A stretch of 64,000 nucleotides of DNA from Methylobacter psychrophilus (GCF_025583945.1 NZ_JAOEGU010000004.1:109960-173959); one strand, 5' to 3'. Counted from the first letter of the stretch, positions 54,677-63,883 are shown. The notes: generated from the sequence alone by a model not told the origin. Program-made: numbers and translations.

Positions 54677-55798
54677 ATGTCGAAAAATATATCAGGTCTG
54701 CAACAAGATAGTAAAACAAAACAATGGAGCATTGATAAGCGAATTAAGGGATATGGGAGGGTTCGTCAGCGTTTACAAGCGAGAACTGCGGAGGAAGCAA
54801 AAAGAGAATTTTATAATATTACTGCAAGAATCATTAGTGCAATGAAACGGAAGCAGGAGGGTGTGATGACTGTTAGAGATGGCTTTGAGCGATATTTTGG
54901 TGAAAGGAAAAAAAGAAGTATTGATCGCGATATGGTGACGGCTAAAAAAATGGCTCCCTTTATTGGAGATATTCCGTTAGATCAAATAGATAATAGAACA
55001 ATGAAAGCTTATGTAAAGTCGAGAACAGAGCAGGGGATAAAAAAAGCAACACTTGTAAGAGACTTTGCCGTCTTGTCTAGCATGCTTGATTATTTACATA
55101 GGTCGTGCCGAACTGAATTTGGTAGGCCTTGTTTAGAGCACGCTATTAAGCTGGTTTATGAGAGTAAGGATAATGATGCTTCAATTCCATATCCATTAAC
55201 TCAGAATGAGCAAAAGGACTTATTTAAGAATTTACCGGAATATTTGGAAAAAATGTGTATTTTTGGTGTAAATACAGGGGTTCGTGTGCAGGGGATTTGC
55301 AATTTGAAGTGGGACTGGGAAATTGATGTACCCAGTTTAAATGCAAGTGTGTTCATTATTCCAGATTCAAAGGAAGAATTTAGTGGTAGCGATCGATATG
55401 GATCAAAAAATCATCAGGATCAGTTAGTAGTATTGAATAAAGAAGCAAGGGCGGTTATTGATGCTCAGCGGGGTATGCATGATGAGTATGTTTTTCCCTA
55501 CAAAGGGAGGCGACTAGGGAATATGAATAATTCAGCATGGAGAACAGCTTGGAGAAAGACGGGTTTGCCTATCGAGCCTATTTATAAGCGTGGACCGCAT
55601 AACTTGAGACACACTTTTGGAGGAAGACTAAGTGAAGATGTGCCGTTAGAGACGCGAAAAAAGCTTTTAAGCCATAAAAATGGTGGAGTTACTCTGACAT
55701 ATTCTCCCGTTGCGGTGAAGGAATTGTTAAACGCTGTGGAAAATATAAGTGGTAAAGGAGGTGAAATAGTGCGAAAGAAACTTAATAAAAAGGGTTAA
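54677..55798 (+). CDS. second tyrosine integrase of the right island
   Basis: This 373-residue integrase is closely related at its N-terminus to that at 52858 (SGLQQDSKTKQWSIDKRIKG...RVRQRLQA). The catalytic domain has NTGVRVQGICNLKWDWE, QDQLVVLN, GPHNLRHTFGGRL (His-x-x-Arg) and LLSHKNGGVTLTYS (nucleophile Tyr). GGAGAAATAT precedes the ATG. It reads away from tRNA-Lys, toward the primase gene, and so probably belongs to a second element inserted in tandem or to a rearranged one. Confidence 0.92.
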   Translation: MSKNISGLQQDSKTKQWSIDKRIKGYGRVRQRLQARTAEEAKREFYNITARIISAMKRKQEGVMTVRDGFERYFGERKKRSIDRDMVTAKKMAPFIGDIPLDQIDNRTMKAYVKSRTEQGIKKATLVRDFAVLSSMLDYLHRSCRTEFGRPCLEHAIKLVYESKDNDASIPYPLTQNEQKDLFKNLPEYLEKMCIFGVNTGVRVQGICNLKWDWEIDVPSLNASVFIIPDSKEEFSGSDRYGSKNHQDQLVVLNKEARAVIDAQRGMHDEYVFPYKGRRLGNMNNSAWRTAWRKTGLPIEPIYKRGPHNLRHTFGGRLSEDVPLETRKKLLSHKNGGVTLTYSPVAVKELLNAVENISGKGGEIVRKKLNKKG

Positions 55799-55817
55799 TC
55801 CAGGCATGAATTAACCC
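55792..55817 (+). terminator. hairpin over the stop codon of the second integrase
   Basis: GGGTTAAT (55792-55799), which includes the TAA stop, pairs exactly with ATTAACCC (55810-55817), and a T-run follows after about ten bases. It may end the integrase transcript. The 55799-56027 gap has no gene. Confidence 0.5.
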
Positions 55818-56027
55818 ATTTCGTATACTTTTTTACGCTTCTTAGGCATTCCGGCAAGTTTACACTAAGAGGCATTTATTAAATTTGTGTTACTTAACAC
55901 TAAACAGAAAGATCAAAATTTTCTAGATAAAACGATCCAGTTAGATCTTTATTATCATATTTCATATCTTACATAAAAATGTGAATGCTGGCAAGATTAG
56001 ACAGTGAATTTTGGCATAGGAATTTTT

Positions 56028-58295
56028 ATGTTGGAAAATACGTTAAATAAAACCACCCCTGTAGATGTTAAGGTGATTTCTAAATTTGGGTTGACAAGAG
56101 TTCAATCAATTTTAGATCAGAATCAATCGCGGGTATCTTTAGTGCATGATTTTGACCAAGCTCAACGTCATTTGTCAAAAATTGATTGCAATGCGGATAA
56201 GTTCTGTTTTCAAACTTTTACTGACTCAAAACAAAAACAGTTCCCTGATCCATTAGCGCGTATGTTATACGGTTCTTTTGCCGAACATAAAGGTACTTTG
56301 GCTAATTATAATAATCAAGGGGCTGGTGTGTTCGTCACTGTCAATGAAACCGAAGGCAAAGGACGAAAGAAAGCTGATATAAAAAGTATCAGAGCTGTTT
56401 GGGTAGAGGATGATAACGGTGATGCACCAGAGCTTCCTATGCTACCTCACTTGAAAATTCAATCATCACCTGGAAAATACCATTCCTACATTTTTACCGA
56501 TACAGATAAATTGGATGAGTTTGAAGGGGTAGAGCAGCGACTAGTTGATGATTATGGGTCTGATCCTAATGCAAAGGATCGGTCAAGAGTGCTCAGATTG
56601 GCTGGCTTTTATCATCAAAAAAATCCTGAAAAACCATTCTTAGTGAGGATTGTTTTTGAAGGGGATGAAAAGCCGTTAGATTGGGAAGCGCTTAAACTAT
56701 TATTCCCACCAGTAGTTGTGCCTATAAAAAACAACGTTGTAGCAATACAGAAAAGTAAGGTTGAGAAATGTGAATTTAATATAGAGGATTGCCGTAGCGC
56801 GCTTAAAGCAATTGATCCTGATATCGACTATAAAGACTGGCTAAAAATTGGTATGGCTCTATATAGTTCAGGTGAGAGTGAAGTTGCGTTCAAGTTATGG
56901 GATGACTGGAGTCAAAAAGGAGTCAAATACAGACTAGAGGATTGTGAGTTAAAATGGAAGTCATTTGGCAATGACAATACGATCAGCTTAAAATCGTTGT
57001 TTTTTCTCGCACAACAAGCGGGGTGGAAGAAACAAAAGTCAAAAAATCAGAGAAATAGCATCTGTGATGCTGAAATTTTAGAAAAATATGTATTCATAAG
57101 TTCACAAGACCGCTTTTTAAACGTACAAACGGGGAAAGTAATCTCAAAAGAAGCATTTACAGCGACGTGGTTACATATTTATCAAAACCCCAAGGCAGCG
57201 CAATGGTTATTAAGTAATGAAAGCTGTGTAAAAGTTGACGATTTGATCTATTTACCAGGTGAAGTAACGAATCCTGTCAGTAGAGATAATAATTTGTTTT
57301 GGAATATATGGAGTCCTCCCAATATTATTTTACCGTTGCTAGCGACGAATGTGGATGTCAAGCCGTGGCTTGATCATTTAAATTATTTGTATCCCGATAA
57401 AATTGAGCAGCAACATCTCTTGGATTGGTTTGCTTTTATGCTTCAATTTCCCCAGATAAAAATAAATCATGGGGTTCTGTTAGCTGGCAAAAGTAGGGTG
57501 GGAAAGGATATGTTCTTGAATCCAATTCGTTACGGACTAGGTACACGAAATGTCTGTGAACCGTTAGCAAGCGAGTTAGCTGAAACATATACGGAGTATT
57601 TACATCACGCAAAATTAGTTATTTTTCAAGAAATTATGAATTTTGAGGGGATGAAGCTTGAAAATAAATTAAAACCAATTTTAGCCGCACCACCCGATAT
57701 GCTTCGTGTGCGCCGGTTTAATTTGGGATTTTATGAAACACCCAACATTGTTCAGGCGATTTTCATGAGTAACCATAAAGATGCTATTCATGTTTCAGAG
57801 GGCGATGGTCGATATTTTGCACTTTGGTCTGATGTTAATCCATTAGGAAAAGAATATTATGCTGAACTTGCTAGCTGGATTGAAAAAGAAGGTAATGGAC
57901 TTGTAGTGCGTTGGTTATTAGATAGAGATTTAAGATTATTTAATGCTAAAGCACCTGCTCCCATGACCGCGTTTAAAAAAACTATAGTCAATGGAAGCCG
58001 GTCACCGCTGAAATTTCAGATCGAAGAAATGATAAGTGCATTAGATGCTCCTTTTGACGCAGATATTGTAAGGTCGGCAGATATTGTAGATGCTTTAAAT
58101 GGTAAATATTCAACAAAGGCAATAGGTGGTGTATTAGCGGAAATTGGATGTATCAATAAAGAGTGTAAGCGATCAACAGGGAAACGTGAAAAACTAAGTT
58201 TATTTGCTGTTCGTGACTACGATAATTGGGACAAAAAAAATGCGTCATATTGGTTTGATGACTACGATTTACATCGTAAAAAGCATCGTCGTTAA
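56028..58295 (+). CDS. PrimPol-type primase with PriCT-2 and DUF5906 helicase domains
   Basis: From ATG 56028, behind AGGA, this is 755 residues. Domains in order are RepB-like PrimPol (about residues 75-225: GAGVFVTVNETEGKGRKKADI, VWVEDDN near 124, KDRSRVLRLAGFYH), PriCT-2 (about 250-320: IEDCRSALKAIDPDIDYKDW), and a DUF5906 SF3-type helicase (about 445-620: Walker A AGKSRVGKD near 487, IFQEIMN, and MSNHKDAIHVSEGDGRYFALW). Such proteins replicate phage satellites and other integrative elements. It is directly downstream of the AlpA-integrase pair, with a 230-base gap. Confidence 0.9.
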   Translation: MLENTLNKTTPVDVKVISKFGLTRVQSILDQNQSRVSLVHDFDQAQRHLSKIDCNADKFCFQTFTDSKQKQFPDPLARMLYGSFAEHKGTLANYNNQGAGVFVTVNETEGKGRKKADIKSIRAVWVEDDNGDAPELPMLPHLKIQSSPGKYHSYIFTDTDKLDEFEGVEQRLVDDYGSDPNAKDRSRVLRLAGFYHQKNPEKPFLVRIVFEGDEKPLDWEALKLLFPPVVVPIKNNVVAIQKSKVEKCEFNIEDCRSALKAIDPDIDYKDWLKIGMALYSSGESEVAFKLWDDWSQKGVKYRLEDCELKWKSFGNDNTISLKSLFFLAQQAGWKKQKSKNQRNSICDAEILEKYVFISSQDRFLNVQTGKVISKEAFTATWLHIYQNPKAAQWLLSNESCVKVDDLIYLPGEVTNPVSRDNNLFWNIWSPPNIILPLLATNVDVKPWLDHLNYLYPDKIEQQHLLDWFAFMLQFPQIKINHGVLLAGKSRVGKDMFLNPIRYGLGTRNVCEPLASELAETYTEYLHHAKLVIFQEIMNFEGMKLENKLKPILAAPPDMLRVRRFNLGFYETPNIVQAIFMSNHKDAIHVSEGDGRYFALWSDVNPLGKEYYAELASWIEKEGNGLVVRWLLDRDLRLFNAKAPAPMTAFKKTIVNGSRSPLKFQIEEMISALDAPFDADIVRSADIVDALNGKYSTKAIGGVLAEIGCINKECKRSTGKREKLSLFAVRDYDNWDKKNASYWFDDYDLHRKKHRR

Positions 58296-58317
58296 GTGGG
58301 GTCTTTAGGCTAAATAG

Positions 58318-58363
58318 AGAGACAAGGGGACGTAAAATGTTCCCTTGTTCACTTATTGTCTCT
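58318..58363. repeat. nested hairpin after the primase gene
   Basis: The outer arms AGAGACAA (58318-58325) and TTGTCTCT (58356-58363) enclose an inner hairpin CAAGGGgAC / GTtCCCTTG. Lacking a T-run, it may be an RNA structure or protein site rather than a terminator. It opens the 58296-58657 gap, which otherwise has no gene. Confidence 0.5.
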
Positions 58364-58657
58364 TCATGTGTAGACAGTTGGGGTGTTGGTTGGGCTCAAT
58401 GAAAATGCTATCTGTAAACGATATGTGTCGACAGGACCTATCAAAAACGAAAATAAAATAGGTCGATTTTAAATTACTTACTTTATGGAATGACTAAAAA
58501 TATTGCTTAATGTGAATTGTGCCCGATATTTACTTTTAGTGCTAACTGAATAAAATCACTATAATTAAATATTATGGTAATTTTTATGTATAACAAAAAT
58601 TGAAAAATTTAATCTATTATAAAATTTTAAAACTCAATTCTTTCCAGCGTATTTATT

Positions 58658-59761
58658 ATGAATGAAGAAGAAAAAAATATAGCAATATCTTATGTAAAAG
58701 AACATGAGTCTAAAGAAAAAATGTTATGTTTTCTTAATAAAAATAATCAGAAAAATGGTGATTTGAATAAGCTTATTAAAGAACTAGGGTGTGACATGAG
58801 CCTAGTTTCTGAGTGTGATAAAATTTTAAAACTGAAAGAAAAATGGTTTAAGATAAAAGATACGGTTATATATTTAAACTATCAGTCTAAAATAAATAAA
58901 GACGAGAAAAAACCTTATGATAATTTAAAAGCTATTGCAGATAAGGTGCTTAGGTCCTCCCATACTGTAAAGAATATTATATCAAATTATAACAAAGATA
59001 ATAAATTTAATGAAGCTAATGAAGCTAATGAAGCTAATGAAGCTAATGAAGCTAATGAAGCTAATGAAGCTGTTATTAAAATTAAGAATAATCGGGCCTT
59101 AAGCATGGATAAAGAGCTTGATATGATTGAGCATTTTTTAGGAAAAACATCACATTTAATTTGGACTAAAACCGATGTAGATAAATCATTTAATTTAAAT
59201 GTGACATCTAAAACAATTGGTAACTACATTAAACGTTGGGGAGTAAAATATAAAGGGTCAATTGATCAAGAGACTTTACTATTGAATAATGTTAATAAAA
59301 TTAATTTAAGTAAATATTCTGAAATTGAGACAAATGCAAAAGATGCAGGGCATGAGATCTTATTATTTGATCATTTTGGAATTTCTATATGTAAGGAAAC
59401 AATGAGCAATAAACAGACTAATAAAGACTTACACATGTTAAGTAGTGGGAGGCGTTTTTTAAATGGTGGTTTGATAATAAATAACGTACTGTCTGTTCAT
59501 GCTGTATTCGGTAAACAAACATTTTATTTAACGACCAGTACAATAAACGATGAGCTGATAGGTAGATTACTTAAGCGAATTGTTCCACCAAAAAAACAAA
59601 CTGTAATTATTATTAGAAGTGATACAAATAATTATCACTTTAAACAAATGTGTGACCTAAAAAAGGGCGAAGTTGAAAATATTTTTTTTGAAATCGATGT
59701 AATGATTCAGTCCCCCTTGACTAAAGGAAGTCTGGGCACAGAAAATTCGGCCCGCCGTTGA
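58658..59761 (+). CDS. unknown protein with NEA repeats, 3' end replaced by IS66 sequence
   Basis: The frame is 367 residues, but the last 15 or so (from about 59711) come from an IS66 fragment, so the native end is lost. Residues 118-138 are seven exact NEA repeats. The N-terminus (1-115) is helical and charged. The part after the repeats has a winged-helix-like TSKTIGNYIKRWGVKYKG near 185, then AGHEILLFDHFGIS near 230 and VIIIRSDTNNYH near 325, an order that recalls IS630/Tc1-type DDE transposases; this is only a pattern-based inference. It is very AT-rich. Confidence 0.6.
   Translation: MNEEEKNIAISYVKEHESKEKMLCFLNKNNQKNGDLNKLIKELGCDMSLVSECDKILKLKEKWFKIKDTVIYLNYQSKINKDEKKPYDNLKAIADKVLRSSHTVKNIISNYNKDNKFNEANEANEANEANEANEANEAVIKIKNNRALSMDKELDMIEHFLGKTSHLIWTKTDVDKSFNLNVTSKTIGNYIKRWGVKYKGSIDQETLLLNNVNKINLSKYSEIETNAKDAGHEILLFDHFGISICKETMSNKQTNKDLHMLSSGRRFLNGGLIINNVLSVHAVFGKQTFYLTTSTINDELIGRLLKRIVPPKKQTVIIIRSDTNNYHFKQMCDLKKGEVENIFFEIDVMIQSPLTKGSLGTENSARR
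59009..59071 (+). repeat. seven tandem copies of AATGAAGCT
   Basis: The 9-base unit AATGAAGCT repeats seven times without change (63 bases) inside the 58658 gene, giving (NEA)7. Unit length is a multiple of three, so copy-number change would leave the frame open. Confidence 0.95.
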
Positions 59762-60102
59762 CGAAATACCGCTGCCAAAAAAATCCACGGCGACTGTTGA
59801 CGAACACGGCAGGTTTCAATAGCGCTGATCAGAATCGCGAAAATTCTCGTGCCATCTTCGGTTCGTATTCCATGACAAATACTTCTTAAAATCACCCAAT
59901 GACGTAATGCTTGCTCAGCCTCGTTGTTGGTCAGCGGTAACTGTGGATGTGCCAATACCTGAAAAATAGCCTCCCAGTCGTTGAGTATTTCTCTGGCTAA
60001 TGCACGTGCCTTGGTATGTGTCGCCGACGCAGCCATTACTTCACAGGTACTCCGGTAATTTGATAGAGCGCTTTGATAATTGATAGCTCCGATACTTACC
60101 AT
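59711..60102 (-). pseudogene. IS66-family transposase fragment
   Basis: On the minus strand residues matching the IS66 TnpC C-terminus are seen: LTNNEAEQALRHWVILRSI, GIRTEDGTRIFAILISAIETCR, and SPWIFLAAV. The N-terminal two thirds of the transposase is absent, and neither end has recognisable IS inverted repeats or the companion tnpA/tnpB. It interrupts the 58658 gene. The start MVSIGA is not the native one. It is a remnant and cannot move on its own. Confidence 0.8.
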
Positions 60103-60352
60103 TGTGAAATTTTGGAAACAAGTAAATTATTCCTATTGATTTAAGCAGGGTCAAAGAAGTTAAGAATGGCATAACCTTGTCCTGATATATATTTAGCCGC
60201 GTAGCATGGATACTTTTTACGCTAATTGACTGCTATTTATTGAATGCTATATGCAACTACTAACCTCAGTGAATTTTAGTGTGCCGTTTTTCCGGAGTGG
60301 CCCTTGTTTTAACTATCTAAAAGATTTTTTGGCAAAGGTCATTGTTAGTGTT

Positions 60353-61105
60353 TCAAGGTTCTTTGATAAAAATTCTACTGTCAATTGCAATCGGAAGAAC
60401 GAGTATTTGTTTAGAGGTTTCTAGTCGGTGTGTTCTTCGCGGTTGAGGCAGGCTTGAAAGGGTATGGCAGTCATCAGGAATGATTAATAATCCGTAACTC
60501 ATCCTGACTGCTTGGAAATTATCAGGATATCGGACTCTTGCATTGTACTGATATCCACTGCTTTCGCGCACAGTTAGTTTTTTTGCAGTTGAATAGGCAA
60601 CAAGGTCTTGAGATAGTATATTTAGAGTTTTACCAAATCCTTTGTTGTGTACTTCTGTTCTAATGCCAATAGCGTTTAAAAAATTGGTATCTTCAAGTGA
60701 CATATCATCTGAATTATATCGTTTTATCTGAATAAATCCTTCTGTTTTCGAGTCGATAACGCGGCTACGAAAAGCTTCATGTTGTGACAGGTTGATCTGT
60801 AATGGCTGTTGCAGTAACTGTGGAAATCGCGAGGGGAGATTTTTGTCTGAAACAGTAAGAAATCGATTCTTAAGCTCTTTAATATCTGTCTCAATTTTTT
60901 GGATTAGCGACTTTTCTCCTCCCAACGATATTACACAGTGAATAAACTTAGGTGGGCGCTCAAGCTGCATATTTTTATAATCATGCACAGAGTATTTTAA
61001 ATCTGATTTATCTCCCGCTAAAAAATTTTGTTGTGACAAAAATTCTAGTAGTATTTTTTCAAAGGAAAAAAACTGTTTCCAGTTTGCTTTTGTTGTTTTA
61101 GCCAT
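60353..61105 (-). CDS. unrecognised protein of the right island
   Basis: This 250-residue, basic, soluble protein has no signal peptide or clear membrane helix. The first 85 residues are helix-rich and lysine-rich. Residues about 115-250 look beta-rich (EGFIQIKRYN, VRYPDNFQAVRMSYGLLIIPDD, LVLPIAID). No family or catalytic motif is recognised. It is flanked by IS remnants and AT-rich DNA. The ATG 61105 has no strong ribosome site. A 250-base gap to the left holds nothing I recognise. Confidence 0.55.
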   Translation of the reverse strand: MAKTTKANWKQFFSFEKILLEFLSQQNFLAGDKSDLKYSVHDYKNMQLERPPKFIHCVISLGGEKSLIQKIETDIKELKNRFLTVSDKNLPSRFPQLLQQPLQINLSQHEAFRSRVIDSKTEGFIQIKRYNSDDMSLEDTNFLNAIGIRTEVHNKGFGKTLNILSQDLVAYSTAKKLTVRESSGYQYNARVRYPDNFQAVRMSYGLLIIPDDCHTLSSLPQPRRTHRLETSKQILVLPIAIDSRIFIKEP

Positions 61106-61348
61106 TGTCTTGTTACTTATGAGTTAATAAGGGCAATGATACCTAATATAAAGCAAAGGTGGTGGGATAGCCTCAAAGTGACTAATAAATTTAACAATTC
61201 CGATCGAATCCGATGGAATAGATTCGCTACATATAGTTTTTCAGATAAATAATTTCCAAGCCGCTTAGCGAAATATATTAGCGGACTATGGCAAAATCGT
61301 TACACATTTTCTGCATAATGTAATGATCAAGTAAAATCGGACACTTTC

Positions 61349-61735
61349 TTAAGCAGTCTTCTTGTAAAATTTCCGTTCAAATTCGAGTGGGGATTGGTAT
61401 CCTAATGTTGAATGCAGTCGTTTGCCATTATAAAACGCCAAATAATTAATAATACTCAGCTTTGCCGCCTCTTTAGCTTTAAATTGTTCGTAATTTAGTT
61501 GCTTATTGTTTTAAGCTTCGAAAAAATCGCTCGGTCGGCGCCTCATATTATCCCAACAATTACCTTTACGGCTCATGCTCTGCTGCATCTTCATTATTCC
61601 TAAATGACTTCGGTATTGATGGCTGGCATATTGCCTACCCAGATCCGAATGACCCACCAAGCCTGGTTCAGGTTTTCGACGCCAAAACGCCATTTGCGTA
61701 TAGCCTTTTTTCATTAACTAACTTGGCCGCATGTT
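61349..61735 (-). pseudogene. IS3-family transposase (OrfB) remnant
   Basis: The minus strand carries the C-terminal third of an IS3-type OrfB in several frames: GLVGHSDLGRQYAS, SMSRKGNCWDN, then after frameshifts APTERFFRSLK, NYLAFYNGKRLHSTLGYQSP and LEFERKFYKKTA with a stop at 61349. The SRKGNCWDN and HSTLGYQSP motifs are diagnostic. A likely IS end, TGTCCGATTTTACTTGA on the minus strand, lies at about 61326-61342. It is a decayed fragment. Confidence 0.85.
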
Positions 61736-62004
61736 GTTACAAAAAACTTCAGATTTAACCTGTTACCCTATTAATAGGTGCGCATTCAGTGCTCTGAATT
61801 TTCTATGAAGTCGACTTATTTTAGTTTCCGGTCTAGAGCCTATAAATAACGATTTAAAAGTAAAAAGTGTGAAATTACATATTCATATCACATGATTAAA
61901 AATCTCATAACTTATTGATTTTGATTGATATTAATTTAATTGTTAAGATTTGTTGTCGCTTGAATAAACAAATGACACTAAATTAACTACACAGGAATTT
62001 TTAA

Positions 62005-62430
62005 ATGAATGAATTAAATCAAAATATAACAATAGCATATATAGCCAAGCCAGTAGACTCGCGTTGCCAGTGGTGGAGCATAATCCTACCCACTGAACTG
62101 GAGCTAACAAGTAATAAATTATCACAACCATATTTGCGAAATGGCGCGGATCTTGAACTTATATACGGTCAAATGCTGATTAATAGTGAAGCTAATCATC
62201 ACAACAAATCTCGCGGATATTGCACTAGTCTTCTTGTGTCATTTGGTGATGAATACAATTCATTAATACCAACAAGTAAACGTAAAAAATATATTAAAGA
62301 GCACGGCGGACAGGACTTGATGCATGAGAGCGGTGATGTAGCGGGGTGCGTAAGGATGGCCGTGTGGCTACGTCGTCAATCGGATTTAAAAATAGCTTTT
62401 GATATACTTGAGTCTGTAGAGGATAGATAA
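62005..62430 (+). CDS. unrecognised small protein
   Basis: This 141-residue soluble protein has CQWWS near residue 22 and a segment LINSEANHHNKSRGYCTSLLVSFGDEYNSL (about 57-86), then a basic KRKKYIKEH near 92 and a helical ending VAGCVRMAVWLRRQ. The ATG 62005 has AGGAA before it. I do not recognise a family. A terminator-like hairpin follows 111 bases after the stop. AT-rich surroundings suggest island DNA. Confidence 0.6.
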   Translation: MNELNQNITIAYIAKPVDSRCQWWSIILPTELELTSNKLSQPYLRNGADLELIYGQMLINSEANHHNKSRGYCTSLLVSFGDEYNSLIPTSKRKKYIKEHGGQDLMHESGDVAGCVRMAVWLRRQSDLKIAFDILESVEDR

Positions 62431-62540
62431 GATAACAATATAGTTGCACACGAGAGCAAAATGCTTTTGAAGTATTTAGTGAAGCTTTTGTGCTTTAAAG
62501 TTTTTTAAGAGCTTGATGTATTAACGTAATCGATAAAGAT

Positions 62541-62565
62541 AAAAGACCAATGAAATTGGTCTTTT
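62541..62565 (+). terminator. terminator-like perfect hairpin
   Basis: AAAAGACCAAT (62541-62551) and ATTGGTCTTTT (62555-62565) form an 11-base perfect stem with a 3-base loop and T-rich right end. It would end transcription from the 62005 gene in either direction. Confidence 0.8.
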
Positions 62566-62731
62566 ATGATTTAGAAGTAGTGTTCCAGGCAAGTTTCAAT
62601 ATAGAAAATTGAACAAAAATAAATAAAACTAGATAACCTAAAGGAATAGTTTGTCTGTTAGTGTTCTTGGTAATTAAATTAATCACATAAAGGCAAATAA
62701 ATTGAAAAATAACTCTTACATTATTATTGAT

Positions 62732-62859
62732 ATAACAGCTAATCAACAGCTGGTAGGCAAACTTGTACCAACTAACTTTGTTGGTACAGTCCAAGCATAT
62801 AAGCAAGAGACTATTTATTGGTGGATGTAAATAAGATGGTGATAACAGCTATCAACAGC
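62732..62859. repeat. pair of direct repeats ATAACAGCTA(A)TCAACAGC with a hairpin between
   Basis: Near-identical units lie at 62732-62750 and 62842-62859, differing by one A. Between them, TGTACCAAC (62764-62772) pairs with GTTGGTACA (62780-62788). The arrangement resembles an iteron-type or protein-binding region in a gap of about 600 bases (62431-63028) with no gene. A role as origin or attachment site is speculation. Confidence 0.45.
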
Positions 62860-62893
62860 ACTATAGAAAAATATGTAACTATTAAGTCTTCCC

Positions 62894-62946
62894 CTCTGTC
62901 CCCCTCGTTTTGCCCCCTCCATTTTGTCAAAAAAAAGGGGGGGTGA
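62894..62946. repeat. C-run/G-run block
   Basis: Four C-runs (of four, five, five and two) at 62894-62921 are followed by A8 and G7 at 62931-62945. The strands could form a hairpin with GC stacks, or a G-quadruplex on the minus strand (three runs of four or more G). It lies just upstream of the 63029 gene. Confidence 0.45.
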
Positions 62947-63028
62947 GTACTCGCAAAGCTATTAGTCTCAATATATTTGATAAAAATTGTAATTTATAAA
63001 GATATTTCAATTCAGGGGTATATAAAAA

Positions 63029-63727
63029 ATGAAAAAATTAATTTTAGATAAAATTCAAGAAATTAAAACTGATAAGTTATTAACAACTCGTCAAAAATGG
63101 GTTGAAATACTTGCAATTGAAACACACGGCAAACGCGGTGCTCTTGAAGCTCGAAAAATTCAAGATGAAATAAAAAGTAAATGGGAATCTATTAAAAATC
63201 GTGTTCATCGTAAATCAACGCCAGCCTGGAAATCTCCATTTATACGCTTAGAAAGATATAATGCTAACCTGGAAATTAAAAAACGCAACGATGAATTACT
63301 AGCAAATGATATTAAAAACGGTTATCCATCAACTTTATTGACTGGTAACATTAATGGTTTACTAACCCTTGTTAATATTGGCGATCTTGTTGGTGGTAAC
63401 ACTAAACAATATGCAGTGATGAATGATTTTATAGTATCCAGTTGTCAGTCAGAAGTTAAAGATTTTGACTATTATTCAAAATCATACAAATATCCGAAAG
63501 TTACAATTTCTGACCGTGAAGTATTAATTCGACGAATGAGCAATGGTATTGCAGAAAATTACGACGTACAAGTCGACTCATGGCGAGGAGCATGGGCACT
63601 AAAAGCTTTCAATACAGTACCTTTAATTATTGCGATGAATGAAAATAATAAGTTAAAGGATTTTTTAAAAACGCTCGAAACGCAACATGATGATGTCTGT
63701 CACGAAGAAGAGTGTTTCGCTCTTTAG
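63029..63727 (+). CDS. unrecognised protein of the right island
   Basis: This 232-residue protein is strongly basic at its N-terminus (residues 1-95, helical, with KWVEILAIETHGKRGALEARK and many Lys/Arg). The second half is more mixed, with SDREVLIRRMSNGIAENYDVQVDSW near 160-185, and the end is acidic and Cys/His containing (HDDVCHEEECFAL). No family is recognised. AGGGG sits 11 bases before the ATG. A terminator-like hairpin follows. Confidence 0.6.
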   Translation: MKKLILDKIQEIKTDKLLTTRQKWVEILAIETHGKRGALEARKIQDEIKSKWESIKNRVHRKSTPAWKSPFIRLERYNANLEIKKRNDELLANDIKNGYPSTLLTGNINGLLTLVNIGDLVGGNTKQYAVMNDFIVSSCQSEVKDFDYYSKSYKYPKVTISDREVLIRRMSNGIAENYDVQVDSWRGAWALKAFNTVPLIIAMNENNKLKDFLKTLETQHDDVCHEEECFAL

Positions 63728-63756
63728 GAGTTTACTTTTGCAAAAGGCGGCGCAAC

Positions 63757-63801
63757 ATAGGCATTTGTGCCTATTTGTAAGAAACTATAAAGCTCTTACA
63801 A
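63757..63801. terminator. two adjacent hairpins after the 63029 gene
   Basis: ATAGGCA (63757-63763) pairs with TGCCTAT (63768-63774), then TTGTAAGA (63775-63782) pairs with TCTTACAA (63794-63801). The first, followed by a weak T-stretch, may end the upstream transcript. The second may be an inverted repeat linked to the following element. Confidence 0.5.
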
Positions 63802-63839
63802 TACCTTCGCCAATTGGTATGAGTAATTTATAGATATCG

Positions 63840-63883
63840 GAGGAAGGAGGAGGAGAAAGGAGAAAGGAGAAAGGAGAAAGGTC
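63840..63883. repeat. purine-rich tandem repeat (GAGAAAG)n
   Basis: The plus strand is all purine over about 40 bases, with about four copies of the 7-base unit GAGAAAG after GGAGGAAGGAGGA. Such tracts may form triplex-type structures and are prone to slippage. Confidence 0.75.

Noticed and set aside
59009..59071. CRISPR or minisatellite locus
   Set aside because: It is a simple 9-base tandem repeat inside an open frame with no spacers.
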